Source of the DNA: Triangularia verruculosa
Lineage: Eukaryota; Ascomycota; Sordariomycetes; Sordariales; Podosporaceae
DNA: 64,000 nucleotides
Direction: 5' to 3'
Assembly: GCA_033296885.1 (NCBI GenBank)
Contig: MU863889.1
Coordinates: 62,001 to 126,000 of the forward strand
The notes beneath the pieces are model-generated. The model had not been told where the DNA came from, made no database searches, and was given only the letters and a program-made list of their open reading frames with translations. Below, piece after piece: positions 10,264 through 20,256 of this stretch. The position numbers and the translations under genes are program-made. The stretch's first letter is position 1, and the number at the start of each line of letters is the position of its first letter.

Positions 10264-10879
10264 TTCAATCACGTCGCCTGTCCGAAACCAGTTGTTGAGC
10301 GCGACGATGATGCTGTGAGGGTGATGTCGTGGCGTTTGCAATCTTTGGGCGGTTGCTGAGACAAGAGATTGAAGGGCCAGTTGGGCTTAAAGGCATATTG
10401 CACTGTGCTGAGAGTAAGTTGCCACTGGGTCTTGAGTAACTTGGCGCAGTCTGGCGCATGTCGCACCAATCAACAGAAAGTAATACCATCAATGCCAAGG
10501 ATCACGATGGAAGGATTCAGCCTTCGGGGATTCTGGTGTGATATGGGGAGGTTGGTCACCGGCAGAGTGGGCTGCTCAGCGACTATCTGCAACAACACAA
10601 TGAGCCGGGGAGATATCGTTGGTGCTGTGAGAGGGAGAAAGTCAACGCAGCTCAGGCAGCATGAAAGAGGTACACACCAGATACCCAACATTATAAAATG
10701 GCCACCTTCGCCAGTGTTTGAAGTCTGATATCTTGTTCGACAATTTGAACTAACGCTTCTCTCTTCTACACTCCTCTTTTTTTCGCAAGCGTCGGGTCTC
10801 CAGACGACTGGACTACCTACCTAAAACACCTGGACTCGCCAGTATTCAACATTTTCATCGTTATCTTCGAATCTCAACA
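10264..10879. other. Intergenic between two divergent units
   Basis: This may hold remnants of the APH pseudogene N-terminus (minus-strand frames to about 10691), but no exon chain could be closed. A CT-rich block at about 10751-10790 precedes the plus-strand DUF7770 fragment. Confidence 0.35.
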
Positions 10880-11134
10880 ATGGACAACAACTGGGACACC
10901 GAGAAGCTCAAGCCTGAGGACCTCCCTGCCACCGTTACCCTCGTCTGCCTTGTTACGTACGAGAATCCCAGTAACAAAGGTGACGAAGAAGGCCTTCCCC
11001 CGACCAACCATTGGTGTCTCTTCCGGAAAGGAGAAGCGGACCTATCGGGGAGGGAACATTCCGTGCATAAGGTAGAGAGCGGCTGGGCTTGTGATGTTGC
11101 TGGCAGGATCACTGAAGTTTTGTATGATATCTAG
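10880..11134 (+). pseudogene. Truncated DUF7770 paralogue
   Basis: An 84-aa frame starting MDNNWDTEKLKPEDLPATV. Its first ~45 residues match the start of the DUF7770 protein at 8520-9113: NWD, a Pro-Asp/Glu step, ATV, the N-GDE-G-PPT-HW block. It lacks the whole core and C-terminus. The tail after residue ~50 does not match and stops at 11134. It looks like a duplicated 5' fragment that kept its ATG. It may still be expressed as a short protein. Confidence 0.55.
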
Positions 11135-11501
11135 TTTGGACATCGTTGGGTGGGGTGTTAATTGTTTGGGTGCCTTTACGGGGAATGAATTCCGGAGTTG
11201 GATTGATTTTAAGTAGCCAGGAAGTGCAGAGGAAGGCATTATACAAGAAAAGAACTGATGAATTATGTGAGGATGCCTCCTTATCTCGGCAAGTGTGTAT
11301 TGCCGGCCAATGGGTTGATCCGTGCCACCAACCCTCCTGTCCAGAGGCAATTCACCACGGCACCGCCCAAATCTTTCTAGCGGCAAATCAGGTAAGCAGG
11401 AGGCAGATTTAAGACACCAGATCATCATCTGCACCTACATTTCTTGCCGATCTAAGCAACCATCGTCGCCAACCACCGCATCCGCCCCAAATACCCAAAT
11501 C

Positions 11502-12821
11502 ATGGCAAGCCTGCCGCGCGCGAGCCAAGACGGGTTAGAATGGAAAGAGACACTGTTCGATCTCGTGCCACAATGGACACGAGAGCCTTCGATCCCCGCT
11601 ATTGAAAACGTATGTCGCCAGCAACTGGGCATCCCTTCCGAGGATCGCTGCACCGTCACTTTCCTCACGTCTGGCCTGTTCAACAAACTTTATATTGTCG
11701 AATGTGCCACAGGCCCTCTCATAATGCGTGTCACGCTGCCCGTTTACCCACGCCACAAGACGCGCGCCGAGGTAGCCACCTTGCGGTGGGTGCACGAGAA
11801 CACTACGATCCCGGTCCCCAAGGTGTTCGGTTTCGATGATAACAACGAGAACGAGGTTGGTTTTGAGTGGACCCTAATGGAGCTAATGGAGGGTACATCG
11901 GCGCATAGACGATGGCGGAACATGTCGATGGAGCAGAAGGTCGCGTTTACGAGGCAGATCGCGAAGTTCCAGGCTGAGCTATCGGGATTCGGGAAGCCAG
12001 TGTCCCTGTTCAGGAGCATAGGGACGTTGGATATACAGGAATTTGCTCAAGGAGGCGATGCTGAGCATCTGGAAAAGGTCGCTCCCGGTCTACTTGTGTC
12101 TCACGAGTTCTTCATGGGCGATCGCCTTCATTACGACGTTCCACGAGGGCCCTTTCACTCTAGCCATGACTGGCTGAGCGCGGAGTTGAACATTATCCTA
12201 CTAGCCCAGACAGCAGTCCTCGGGAGCACTGAAGATGAAGACGATAGAGAAGACGCCGAGGAAATCCTGCCTGTGGCGCGGAAGCTGCTCTCTCTTGTTC
12301 CCAAGGTGTTCCCCGTAACACTGGACAAACCAGAGATAACAGCACTCTACCACCACGACCTTCATCTCAACAACATCTTGGTGAACGAAGAAGGCGAAAT
12401 CACAGCCGTTTTGGACTGGGAATGCGTTTCGGCAATGCCTCTCTGGATGTCGACCAAGGTTCCCAAGTTCCTTGATGAGCCAACTCGGGAGGAGGAGCCG
12501 CAGCGGGATTTGTATGCGAATGAGACACCTGAGGAGGCTGCCGCCGTAATAGAGAGCCGCCATGATCCAGACTACCTCGACAATGAAGGAAAGAATCAGC
12601 TGTACTTTATTCATAGGATGGAGTACGAAGCAACGCAGTTGCGGAAAGTCTATGAAGCCACATTGAGGCAGCTGTGGCCAAAGTGGCCCCTTGAAGAAAG
12701 CCATGCTGAGATCGACTTTTTCCAGGCAATCGCGGCATGTGACGGGATATGGGTGAAAAGAGCGCGCAGATGGGCCGATTGTATGGAGAAGGGAGAAAGG
12801 ATGCGATTTGAAGACGCCTAG
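11502..12821 (+). CDS. Aminoglycoside phosphotransferase (APH) family protein
   Basis: 439 aa from the ATG at 11502 (MASLPRASQDG); the frame opens earlier at 11322, but that part looks like leader sequence. This is a protein-kinase-like fold: a glycine-poor nucleotide loop (TSGLFNKLYIVE), the VAK-like strand LIMRVTLPV, hinge TLMELMEGT, catalytic loop HHDLHLNNIL (Asp286 as base, Asn291/292 for metal) and LDWEC (Asp305, the DFG equivalent). Members phosphorylate small molecules or are uncharacterised; antibiotic substrates cannot be assumed in fungi. It lies 367 bp after the DUF7770 fragment on the same strand, mirroring the APH/DUF7770 pair at 8.5-10.3 kb, although the two APH proteins belong to different subfamilies. 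Confidence 0.8.
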   Translation: MASLPRASQDGLEWKETLFDLVPQWTREPSIPAIENVCRQQLGIPSEDRCTVTFLTSGLFNKLYIVECATGPLIMRVTLPVYPRHKTRAEVATLRWVHENTTIPVPKVFGFDDNNENEVGFEWTLMELMEGTSAHRRWRNMSMEQKVAFTRQIAKFQAELSGFGKPVSLFRSIGTLDIQEFAQGGDAEHLEKVAPGLLVSHEFFMGDRLHYDVPRGPFHSSHDWLSAELNIILLAQTAVLGSTEDEDDREDAEEILPVARKLLSLVPKVFPVTLDKPEITALYHHDLHLNNILVNEEGEITAVLDWECVSAMPLWMSTKVPKFLDEPTREEEPQRDLYANETPEEAAAVIESRHDPDYLDNEGKNQLYFIHRMEYEATQLRKVYEATLRQLWPKWPLEESHAEIDFFQAIAACDGIWVKRARRWADCMEKGERMRFEDA

Positions 12822-13364
12822 AACTGGTGTCCTGGCAATCATGCGCAATACCTTCAAGCCCACCATCCATCCATTCCGCTGTCACAGTCCATAATGAGAG
12901 GGGCGTCAGTTAATCAGGATTTAATTGGAAGAGTCCTTCAGAATGGACAAGACGTATTCACTACGATCAGATCAGGGTACTGACAAAGGGAGTTCCCTAC
13001 ATCAACGGTATCTCCGGAGCCACCAATCAAATAAGAAGTGTTCAGAAATGCCTGAATTGACCATTCAATCTCTCATTACCCTTCAGAAACTTCCCCAACA
13101 TCGACTTCCCGTGTCGGAACCTGTCTCCCGCAATTGCGGAATTATCCTCCAAGAAATGCCACGTCAATACGGTTACTCCAAACACCTAGCCTGCTCTCTC
13201 CCTGTTGTGAAAAAGGTGATCTTCCCACCTTCTTTCCAACTTGACCCCCTCCATCATAACTATTTCTGCGAACAGAACCTGCCTCCTGGTTGTTGCTCAG
13301 CAGTTTCAGCTGCTTCGACCGTTGCGGCTGTTACTTGTCCCGGCAGCAATGTTGGAATCCTACT
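12822..13364. other. Intergenic, no gene supported
   Basis: A long plus-strand frame (12925-13617) overlaps the antisense membrane-protein gene and has no domain. I do not call it. Confidence 0.4.
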
Positions 13365-14063
13365 TCACGTCAGCAGTGTATATCGCCTCTCCCAGCATGA
13401 AAATTGTGTACCTACCGTATTTTTCTCAGACATGAAAGACTCCTTGGAAGACGACTCGATGAGCGACAGGCTGGAAACGTGCGAGGCGGTTCGAATCGAG
13501 GGTTTGGAGTCGGATCTTGTACTCAACGTCGGGGGCCTCGCAGGGGCATACGCAGAGCTGTTGGTCGAGAGCTGGCCATTCTGCAGAACTGATCCAGAAA
13601 TTCGGCGGGGAAAATAAGGAGGGCGTAGCGCTGGTAGCTGATTCTCGATGTCGGCGGCTCCTTGCGATGAAGCTCCGACTCCGGTGATCCGCTTATCTCC
13701 ATACCAACGGAGACCGTGATGCCTGTTGAACGTCGCTTGAGCAGGAAAAGGGACGTGGAGTGTGGAAAGTCTTGAGTGATTTGACAGTTCGAGAATCTTG
13801 CTGTTGCGTGTCCAAGCTCGCGGGCGTTGCTGTCGCTTGCCACGCATTTGAAGACAGCGCCGAAGGCCCCAGGCGTGGTCGTGGCACAGGGCGAAACCGA
13901 GGGCGAACAAGATGACAACTCCACAGAGGGAAGCCACTAGAATGATGGCGGTTGTGCTGAATTCCTCAGCCTATGGTCTGTTAGTATTGCTAGGTTGAAG
14001 TGACGAGGTGATAGCTGGAGGAGATGGGAGGTGGCGACTTGAACGCCGGTGAGCACTCACCAT
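13365..14063 (-). CDS. Small single-pass membrane protein, ATG-only first exon
   Basis: Exon 1 is the ATG alone (14063-14061) with a GTGAGT donor. The intron is 13971-14060 (90 bp, TACTAAC branch, CCATAG acceptor) and exon 2 is 13970-13365, giving 202 aa. One TM helix spans about residues 8-28 (TTAIILVASLCGVVILFALG). The motif ALCHDHAWGLRRC follows it directly and recurs as ALCHYHTWALRKC in the gene at 18.2 kb, which is the best evidence that these genes are related. The rest is Arg/Ser/Pro-rich and likely disordered. An N-out/C-in topology is inferred. Function unknown. Confidence 0.7.
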
Positions 14064-14999
14064 ATTGATACCTAGCCAAAGCTTTTCGAGAACAATTCAG
14101 AAATGGTTGTAAGAGGTTTTTGATGATGTGATGAGGACAAAATCCGTGATCAACTTGTTTGGCGATGTGTTGGATGTGACTGCAGCGATGCCCCGGCTCG
14201 ACGTGAAATGCGAGAAAAGAGGGCAGAAAGGCAACGCTCAGTTTGGGAAGGAAAAAAGGCACGGCGAGCGAGAATTCCCCCCGCCGAGACAGAAACCCAT
14301 GCAGAACAATCCAGTGAAATTTGGGGGCCTGGTGGAGTTGATGTGATTGTTGCTGTCACGGTCACGGCGCTTTGAAGAGCAACTGTGAACACGGTGCCCG
14401 TGAACCGATCAATGAACTATGCGACTTTTCATTGTGGCTCTACTGCCCACTACCTCCGGCTGCCCTTAATTTTCTGTAGTTATCCAGCTTCCCTCAGATC
14501 CCGTATTCTCATCCTGACTTGACCCAACTAGAACTTCTCTTGTGCCATCTTCCGGCGCCCCTCCCAGCACTTCTCTGACTTCCTTCTGATGACTTCTTCC
14601 AGTTCCTTTTGCCTTTGCCAGCTGCGAGACAAATCTTGGTGCCTCTCCGGGTAGGGTTCCTATTTACTCCTCTTTTCATCCCGAGTTTCAGCCGGATCCG
14701 GAGCTAGAAAGTCCCTCGTCAGCCACGTAATCCAAACATTTGTTTGACATATTGGGCCTCATGCCTTCCAATTACTCCCGATTACTCTTTCTTGCTCGGA
14801 TTTGTTGTCTGAGAGTAACACGGGGAAGAAATCATCAAAGTCGCTGTCGAAGTTCAGTCAGGGAAGCCTTCGTAGTGCAACCACGGTTAGTGACCTCCTT
14901 TTCCACAAAAACAAGAAGGAGAAAAGAACTCTGAATGGGGTGAGAATAGGTTATCCGTCATTCTTGGAGAATAATATATACTAGCCTTCAAGGGGCGTT
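14064..14999. other. Intergenic, no gene supported
   Basis: A CT-rich tract at about 14500-14640 may be part of a promoter. Small frames here have no support. Confidence 0.4.
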
Positions 15000-15451
15000 C
15001 TAGAGGCGAACTGAAGGCACAGGCGTCACATCGATAACCGCAGTCATTACCCTTCGCGTCTGGAACTCGGTATCGGATTCCGGAACTGTCACGGTGATAC
15101 CACCATGGGTAAGTCGCTGCTTTCTGTCGGTAGTTGTCGGAGAGGTGAGCCGCGGGGCTTCGATAGTTGGAAGCACCCAACCAGTGTTCTTGTTGAGGGC
15201 GCGGCACTGGCAGCCGCTCTGTATCAAACCGGGCTTGGAGCCCCTACAATCCATGCGCTCGAAGGTGCGGCGAATGATGAAGAGCAAATCCATGGCGATG
15301 ATGGCGGCAATTACGCAAACGCTCATGATACCAGTGTATTGAACCTGTGTCAGGCTGTTAGTGCACCTGCGGAAGAGATGGCGTTGGGAGACGAGGTTGT
15401 GACGAGGTTGTGACGAGGAAGTCGCCGAACGGGTAGTATACGACTTACCAT
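15000..15451 (-). CDS. Small single-pass membrane protein, ATG-only first exon
   Basis: Exon 1 is the ATG (15451-15449) followed by GTAAGT. The intron is 15345-15448 (104 bp, CACTAAC branch, GACACAG acceptor) and exon 2 is 15344-15000, phase 0. The 115-aa product begins MVQYTGIMSV. One hydrophobic helix (residues 6-24) is followed by the basic segment IIRRTFERMDCRG and three more Cys within 20 residues. The tail is Thr/Val-rich and ends VTPVPSVRL. No family is recognised. It shares architecture and strand with its neighbours at 13.4, 16.8, 18.2 and 19.8 kb. Confidence 0.65.
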
Positions 15452-16811
15452 GGTGGCTACGATAGTACGAAGTAACGAGGAGCGCGGTAGGTCGGTGGAG
15501 TGTCTTGAACAAACGGAGGGTCGGTAAACAGCTTCGGTGAGGGTGGCGTGGGAGGTCAAAGGCGGTGGTAACTGGAATGCTTGGAATACACTCTGCCAAG
15601 TGAATATGTTTTCAGCAGGTTGTTGGCAGTGTGTTGGCGGAAGATGTGACAGTGAGGTTTCGTTAACTACCTAGCTAAGAGTATAGATGGGATGACGGCT
15701 AAATATATGCTCAATTACCTCCAGACAACCCTGATTCCCCCCTGGGGCCCAGGTACCGTTACATACGGGTAAGCAGCCATGTACGTCGTGGGACCATGGA
15801 CCTGTTCGAGAGCATTAGCGATCAAGTGCCTGGCGGAGCAACTGTGAACATGGCACTGACCACCTACTGCCGGGTTGAGAGTGACAGACTGAGTTGACGA
15901 TCTTACATTGGCAAAGATCTATATCTCACTATTCTTGCCGTCTTTTCCAACCGAAACTTTCTGTTTTTTGCTGATAGGCCCCAGGCTGATTGCGTACCAC
16001 GATGTTGAGTTTGGAATCTACGCAGTAGGTAGGTATCTTATATATCACTAGAGCGAGCAATGCGTAGAAGCATTGCTCACTTATACGTTTTGATAATAAT
16101 CACAGTGGGTATAGTGCAGTGGTCCTGCCAACGTTGACAGTGGCGCCGACAAGCGTTCGTGTTCCATGACAGCAACATTAGTTAAGGCCTCCCTGAAAGC
16201 AGCCCATCACATCCTGGACAAAAGAACTGGCACTGAAAGGGGGAATATAGTATTGAAAGATAGTTAATAGGCCTCAAAAGATAGTTAATAGGCCTTAGAA
16301 GATATTAAGAACACTTTAAAAGATAGTAATAAGCCAAAAGAAGATAGTTGTTAGGCCTTTTCTACTATTTTTAAGGTGCGACCTGGCTTGCAGTACCAAT
16401 TATTTTATCCACGGCGTGCCCATCAAGCACGAACACCACATCGAACTACCTATCCACCCCTATCCTGATCCGGCCCACTACTGTCGCTTAGATTTTTATT
16501 AGCGGCCCTTACTGTCAGGCGGCATGTACTCTCGAAGCTCATGGGAGCCCGACCACACAACCGAGTAGCATGTTTTTCTCGATGGGTGAACTCCGGTGGT
16601 GAGTTGATGCGTTTCCAAGGATCTCCATGACACTAATTTCCCTAAAATCTGTCCTTCATGCCCCAGAACTCTCTCTCCTTCTCCTCGTATCCTCTTGGTA
16701 CTTGCTGAAGCCCTATATCTAAGGTACTTCGCCAAAAACAAAGGAAATGGCGATGGGATCACTGTTTGCTGACCGTAGCGTTCAGCGTCAAAGAGTATTG
16801 GCGTGGAAGCT
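15452..16811. other. Intergenic; holds a complete MITE copy
   Basis: Apart from the element at 16210-16417 nothing is recognised. A minus-strand frame at 16499-16762 has no support. Confidence 0.4.
16202..16425 (+). mobile_element. MITE-like inverted-repeat element (copy at 16.2 kb)
   Basis: The element is 16210-16417 (208 bp), flanked by the 8-bp direct repeat GCCCATCA (16202-16209 and 16418-16425). The ends are imperfect inverted repeats, CATCCTGGACAAAAGAACTG and, in reverse complement, ACGCCGTGGATAAAATAATT. The interior is four degenerate copies of GATAGTTAATAGGCC-like units with no coding capacity. It is the reverse complement of the copy at 41.1 kb at high identity. The direct repeats indicate transposition; 8 bp suits a hAT-like source (inference). 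Confidence 0.75.
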
Positions 16812-17472
16812 TTATCTCCTTCTTGACCTGTCTAGTTCCATCGGTTTTTGGGATTTGCTTACGGACCGACTGTTTGATCGAGATCTCCTTGGGCGTGAGG
16901 AATCCCTTGTTTGAGACAAGCTACCGGATGGTTCTTTCACAGGCTTTTGATGGGCAGAAGACGACCTTACCGAAGGAGCCTTGTTCGATTCTATGTTACT
17001 GGAGGGCCCTTTGTTGGAGTGAGGCTTATCGGCAGAAGGACTGATGGGAGAGAGCTGACTGGGCCCACCACGGTTGGAGGATGCTTCAATCGGAGGAGGA
17101 TCATCAGGCGAATCGCTGTGCTGACCTTGTGCGGTAACAGGAAGAGGAAGCCCCGACGCTGGAGAATGGGATCGCTCTATAAACCAGCCTTGCTGGGTCT
17201 GACGAAGTTGATAGAAAGACTTTGACAAAAGCTTGGCACGCGATACTTGGTTCCGGTATAACGCATATGCGACAAGGAGCACGAAGATGGTGCCCACAAC
17301 ACTGCCGATAATAAGTGCGGTACGGTCATGGTCTGTGGATTGAGACTAGCGAGTCATTAGCACGCGCCGAGAATCGGAGAGGCCCGCCACACAAGGTCAT
17401 GGTCTCCTGATGGCTATGCTAAATTCTGCAGATGGAGTGGACGGTCAAAGAGACCTTCTTACCATATTGCAT
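16812..17472 (-). CDS. Small single-pass membrane protein, 10-nt first exon
   Basis: Exon 1 is ten bases (17472-17463, ATG CAA TAT G) before a GTAAGA donor. The intron is 17333-17462 (130 bp, GCTAATGAC branch, CCACAG acceptor) and exon 2 is 17332-16812, phase 1. The product is 176 aa and starts MQYDHDRTALIIGSVV. A TM helix (residues 8-28) has glycines in a GxxxG-like spacing. A basic and then a Ser/Pro/Asn-rich tail follows, ending in repeated RSRS/Arg-Ser clusters. It is a variant of the ATG-only arrangement seen in the adjacent genes. Function unknown. Confidence 0.65.
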
Positions 17473-18215
17473 GCCGTTTAAGTTGTTCTTGGCTTTTGCT
17501 GAACTTTTTTCTGAAAACTGCGAACACAATGAAAGATGGATTTGGGTTGATCGGGGGATGGAAAGCGATTGACAGCTACCAGGAAAAATGATGCACTATT
17601 CTACTGGTAGCTGCGAAACAGCTGCGTTGTCCGGTGAATTTAGAAGAGTCTATAACCGCCAGGACATCAACAGCTGCTGTCCAATGAGGTTACTAAACAC
17701 TGCCTAGCGGCGCGCCAAACATTTGGATCAGGTTTCCGAGGCTGCCAGCCTTTCATGAGGGAAAGCGATTTAAGGCGTGTAATGTGGGCGTAAATCGATG
17801 TGCAAACAAAGGATAGATTCTTGGGGATGGTTATTTTAATGCCCATGAATAAACTTCACTATCGTCTCGTTTAGACGTCATAGTTTACACCCTGCTTGCA
17901 AATTCTGAATACCTAGGTAGCCTCCACCATACAACTTCTCAGAACCTCTATCACGTTCGACATAATGCCCAACAAATCTCCTAGTTCCAATCCTTCAGGA
18001 CGACCGATTTAGCGTCGAAAAATGACACTTTGATCCTTATTTAGTTTCCAGACCGAACAGGCTCAAATAAACCCTCTCGCAGGCCGAAGTTGTAAAGCTC
18101 TGCCTTGCCTTATTCCCAGCTGATCTTCTTGCATGCCAGTTGACCCTGCTATGTCTGCTTGTTAGCATAATCCCGCGAGATCAGGTCTAGGCCACAACTG
18201 ACTCTTCCTCCGTGC
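17473..18215. other. Intergenic, no gene supported
   Basis: Nothing recognised; likely upstream sequence of the 16.8 kb gene and downstream sequence of the 18.2 kb gene. Confidence 0.4.
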
Positions 18216-18766
18216 TCATACTTTGATACCAATGTAGACTAGCTCTTTCTTCCATTCCTTGCTCCGCCCATCCCTTTTCTTCTCCTTCTCTTCGCGCTCA
18301 CAGGCGCTTGTGAGGTGTTTCCATGATTCGCGACATGGGCGATTCTTGCACTTGCCATCCTTAGTCCATTCCGGAATGTGAGCCACAGGAAGCGTCCTCA
18401 CTCGGCTCTCAATATCTGAACTCGAAATTGATCCGGTGAAAGTCTTGGTCTCCGAATAACTGTGTCCCATGGGTTGGCTATGCAGCGGTAACACGGGATC
18501 CACACCTTTGCGCTTGTGATTCTTGCAACTCTTTGAGGCCCTCATCCTGGCACAGGAGCATTTGCGCAAGGCCCAAGTATGATAGTGGCAAAGGGCAATA
18601 AAGACCGCCACGACGATGGCAGAACCAAGGACAGCACCAATGATTATGCCAAAGGTTCTGAAATCCGTAGATTCCGATTACAACATAGTCAGTTTCTCTG
18701 ACAAGATCTAGGAAGAGGTTCTATTGCTGTCGTAATTTGGGAGTAGGAGGGCGAGCTGTTTACCAT
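18216..18766 (-). CDS. Small single-pass membrane protein, first-exon join unresolved
   Basis: The main exon (18657-18216) is clear: acceptor TTTCAG, TM helix FGIIIGAVLGSAIVVAVFIA, then ALCHYHTWALRKC, which matches the 13.4 kb paralogue, and a Cys/Lys-rich tail with a Glu/Lys cluster near the end. An ATG followed by GTAAAC lies at 18766-18764, as in the paralogues. Joining it directly leaves exon 2 out of frame by two bases. A 5-bp mini-exon (ATCTT at about 18708-18704) would restore the frame, but its donor is weak. Either the structure has an extra exon or this copy is damaged. Confidence 0.5.
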
Positions 18767-19786
18767 GTTGGCACTTGGTGTTGAATTCGAAAGTGTTAAA
18801 GGCTTGCGGGTGACGACGACAAACGACCGGATGGGACTTTTCCGTGCGGAAAGTGGGTAGCAAAGCTCCAAACTGCGGAATCCAGGAGAATGCAGCTGTC
18901 AACCTGGGTAGAACTGATAGATAACTGAAAATGATGATGGTAGTGACGGTGATGATGAAGGTAAACAGAGTTGCCGCAGGGGAAGCGTTTTGGAGTGTTT
19001 TATGGGTGGAAGAATGAGCCATCCAGAAGGTGAAAAGGATGGAGGAAGCAACGCAGCCCACCTTTTAGCAACATGAGCTCGGCCCAAGCACTCGGAGCAG
19101 CGTCCAGCTACCTTATTGTGCCCCGGCAACAATAGAGAATGAGAGAAGTGGGGCATGAGGATTTGACGGGAAAAAGACGCCAGAGAGCTTGCGAGCTCAA
19201 AGGGGGTCCTGAGTTGCGATACGGAAGACAGGAAATCATTGTTGTCGCGACGGAAACACGTCCGCTGTCAGGCTGTCCTGCTGTGAATAGTAGAATGTGG
19301 CACAGCATCGAAACTCGAGGGTAGGTATGGTTCTTGAATCTTTCCTTCATCAGCTTCATTGTTTGCCAGGTCAGGCTTCGGAGCTGCCTTTGATCATCAT
19401 AATGCAAGTAGGTAGTTTTTAGGTCAACTTCAAGTTCATTTTCTGTCTGAGCCTCATTTTTCACCTCATGATACATCCAACCCCCCGAAGTTTCCAAAAG
19501 TGCCTGAATCATGAGATCAAGCTTCAGCGCACTATCAGGTTGTGTCAGAGACAGCCCAGTGTGATGCTTCAATGTTGTGTTTTTCTCAAGATGGGTCTCT
19601 CGCCATCTGAAGTGTATTGCTTCCCGCTTCTGATCAAAGAATTAGCGCCAAGGAACTCAGTCATTTGCCGTTTAAAGTCACTAGCTTACAGTATCGTTTA
19701 AATACCATTTCAGAGCGCGATTGAGCGGTCGGGACCCGGGACGATCGGAACCGAATCCTGGAAAAATTGGGCGGGCTCGTCGTGTG
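18767..19786. other. Intergenic, two unsupported minus-strand frames
   Basis: Frames at 18708-19061 (hydrophobic segment FTFIITVTTIIIFSYLSVL) and 19108-19572 (154 aa) have no domain and no splice chain. The first could be a decayed member of the neighbouring membrane-protein family. Confidence 0.3.
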
Positions 19787-20256
19787 TTAGGCTGTGCTTC
19801 CATGGGACTGAATCCTTGATAGCCACATTGTTACAGGATCAGGGACTAGAAAGTTGCGACCGCCATCGTTGTGGATTGAGCTCCGAGCGGTCTCTCCATC
19901 GTCGCGGTGTGAATAGCCTGGAATACGTGAACGGGTAACATCGCCTCCGTCAAGATTGACCGTGCTGATTGACTGGGCACGATTGCGGGCGACTCGGGGC
20001 GAGGATAGAGGTAGTGGCAGATTGGTGGTGGAGGCTCTAACAGACGTCCCCTTCCAACCTAATCTCTTCCTTACTCTGTCCTTCATGCCCCAAGGCTGGT
20101 CATTGAACAGAGTGATGCCAAAGCAGGCGATGAGGATGACCATGATTGTGTTAAGCACGATGTACGCAAGGATCGCCTCTCGTTGAGGTCGTTCATCCTG
20201 CGCGAGGTTAGCAATCCGGGCTTTGCCCGATAATCGGAGAGAATGCCACATACCAT
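19787..20256 (-). CDS. Small single-pass membrane protein, ATG-only first exon
   Basis: Exon 1 is the ATG (20256-20254) with a GTATGT donor. The intron is only 20198-20253 (56 bp, TGCTAAC branch, GCGCAG acceptor) and exon 2 is 20197-19787, phase 0. The 137-aa product starts MDERPQREAILAYIVL. A TM helix (residues 9-29) is followed by LFNDQPWGMKDRVRKRLGW, which keeps the Trp plus basic pattern of the 13.4 and 18.2 kb paralogues. The tail is Ser/Arg/Asp-rich. This is the distal member of the array; the MFS gene starts about 1.2 kb beyond. Confidence 0.7.

Noticed and set aside
12925..13617. 230-aa plus-strand open frame
   Set aside because: Overlaps the spliced minus-strand membrane-protein gene, has no domain, and its 3' part is antisense to that gene's tail.
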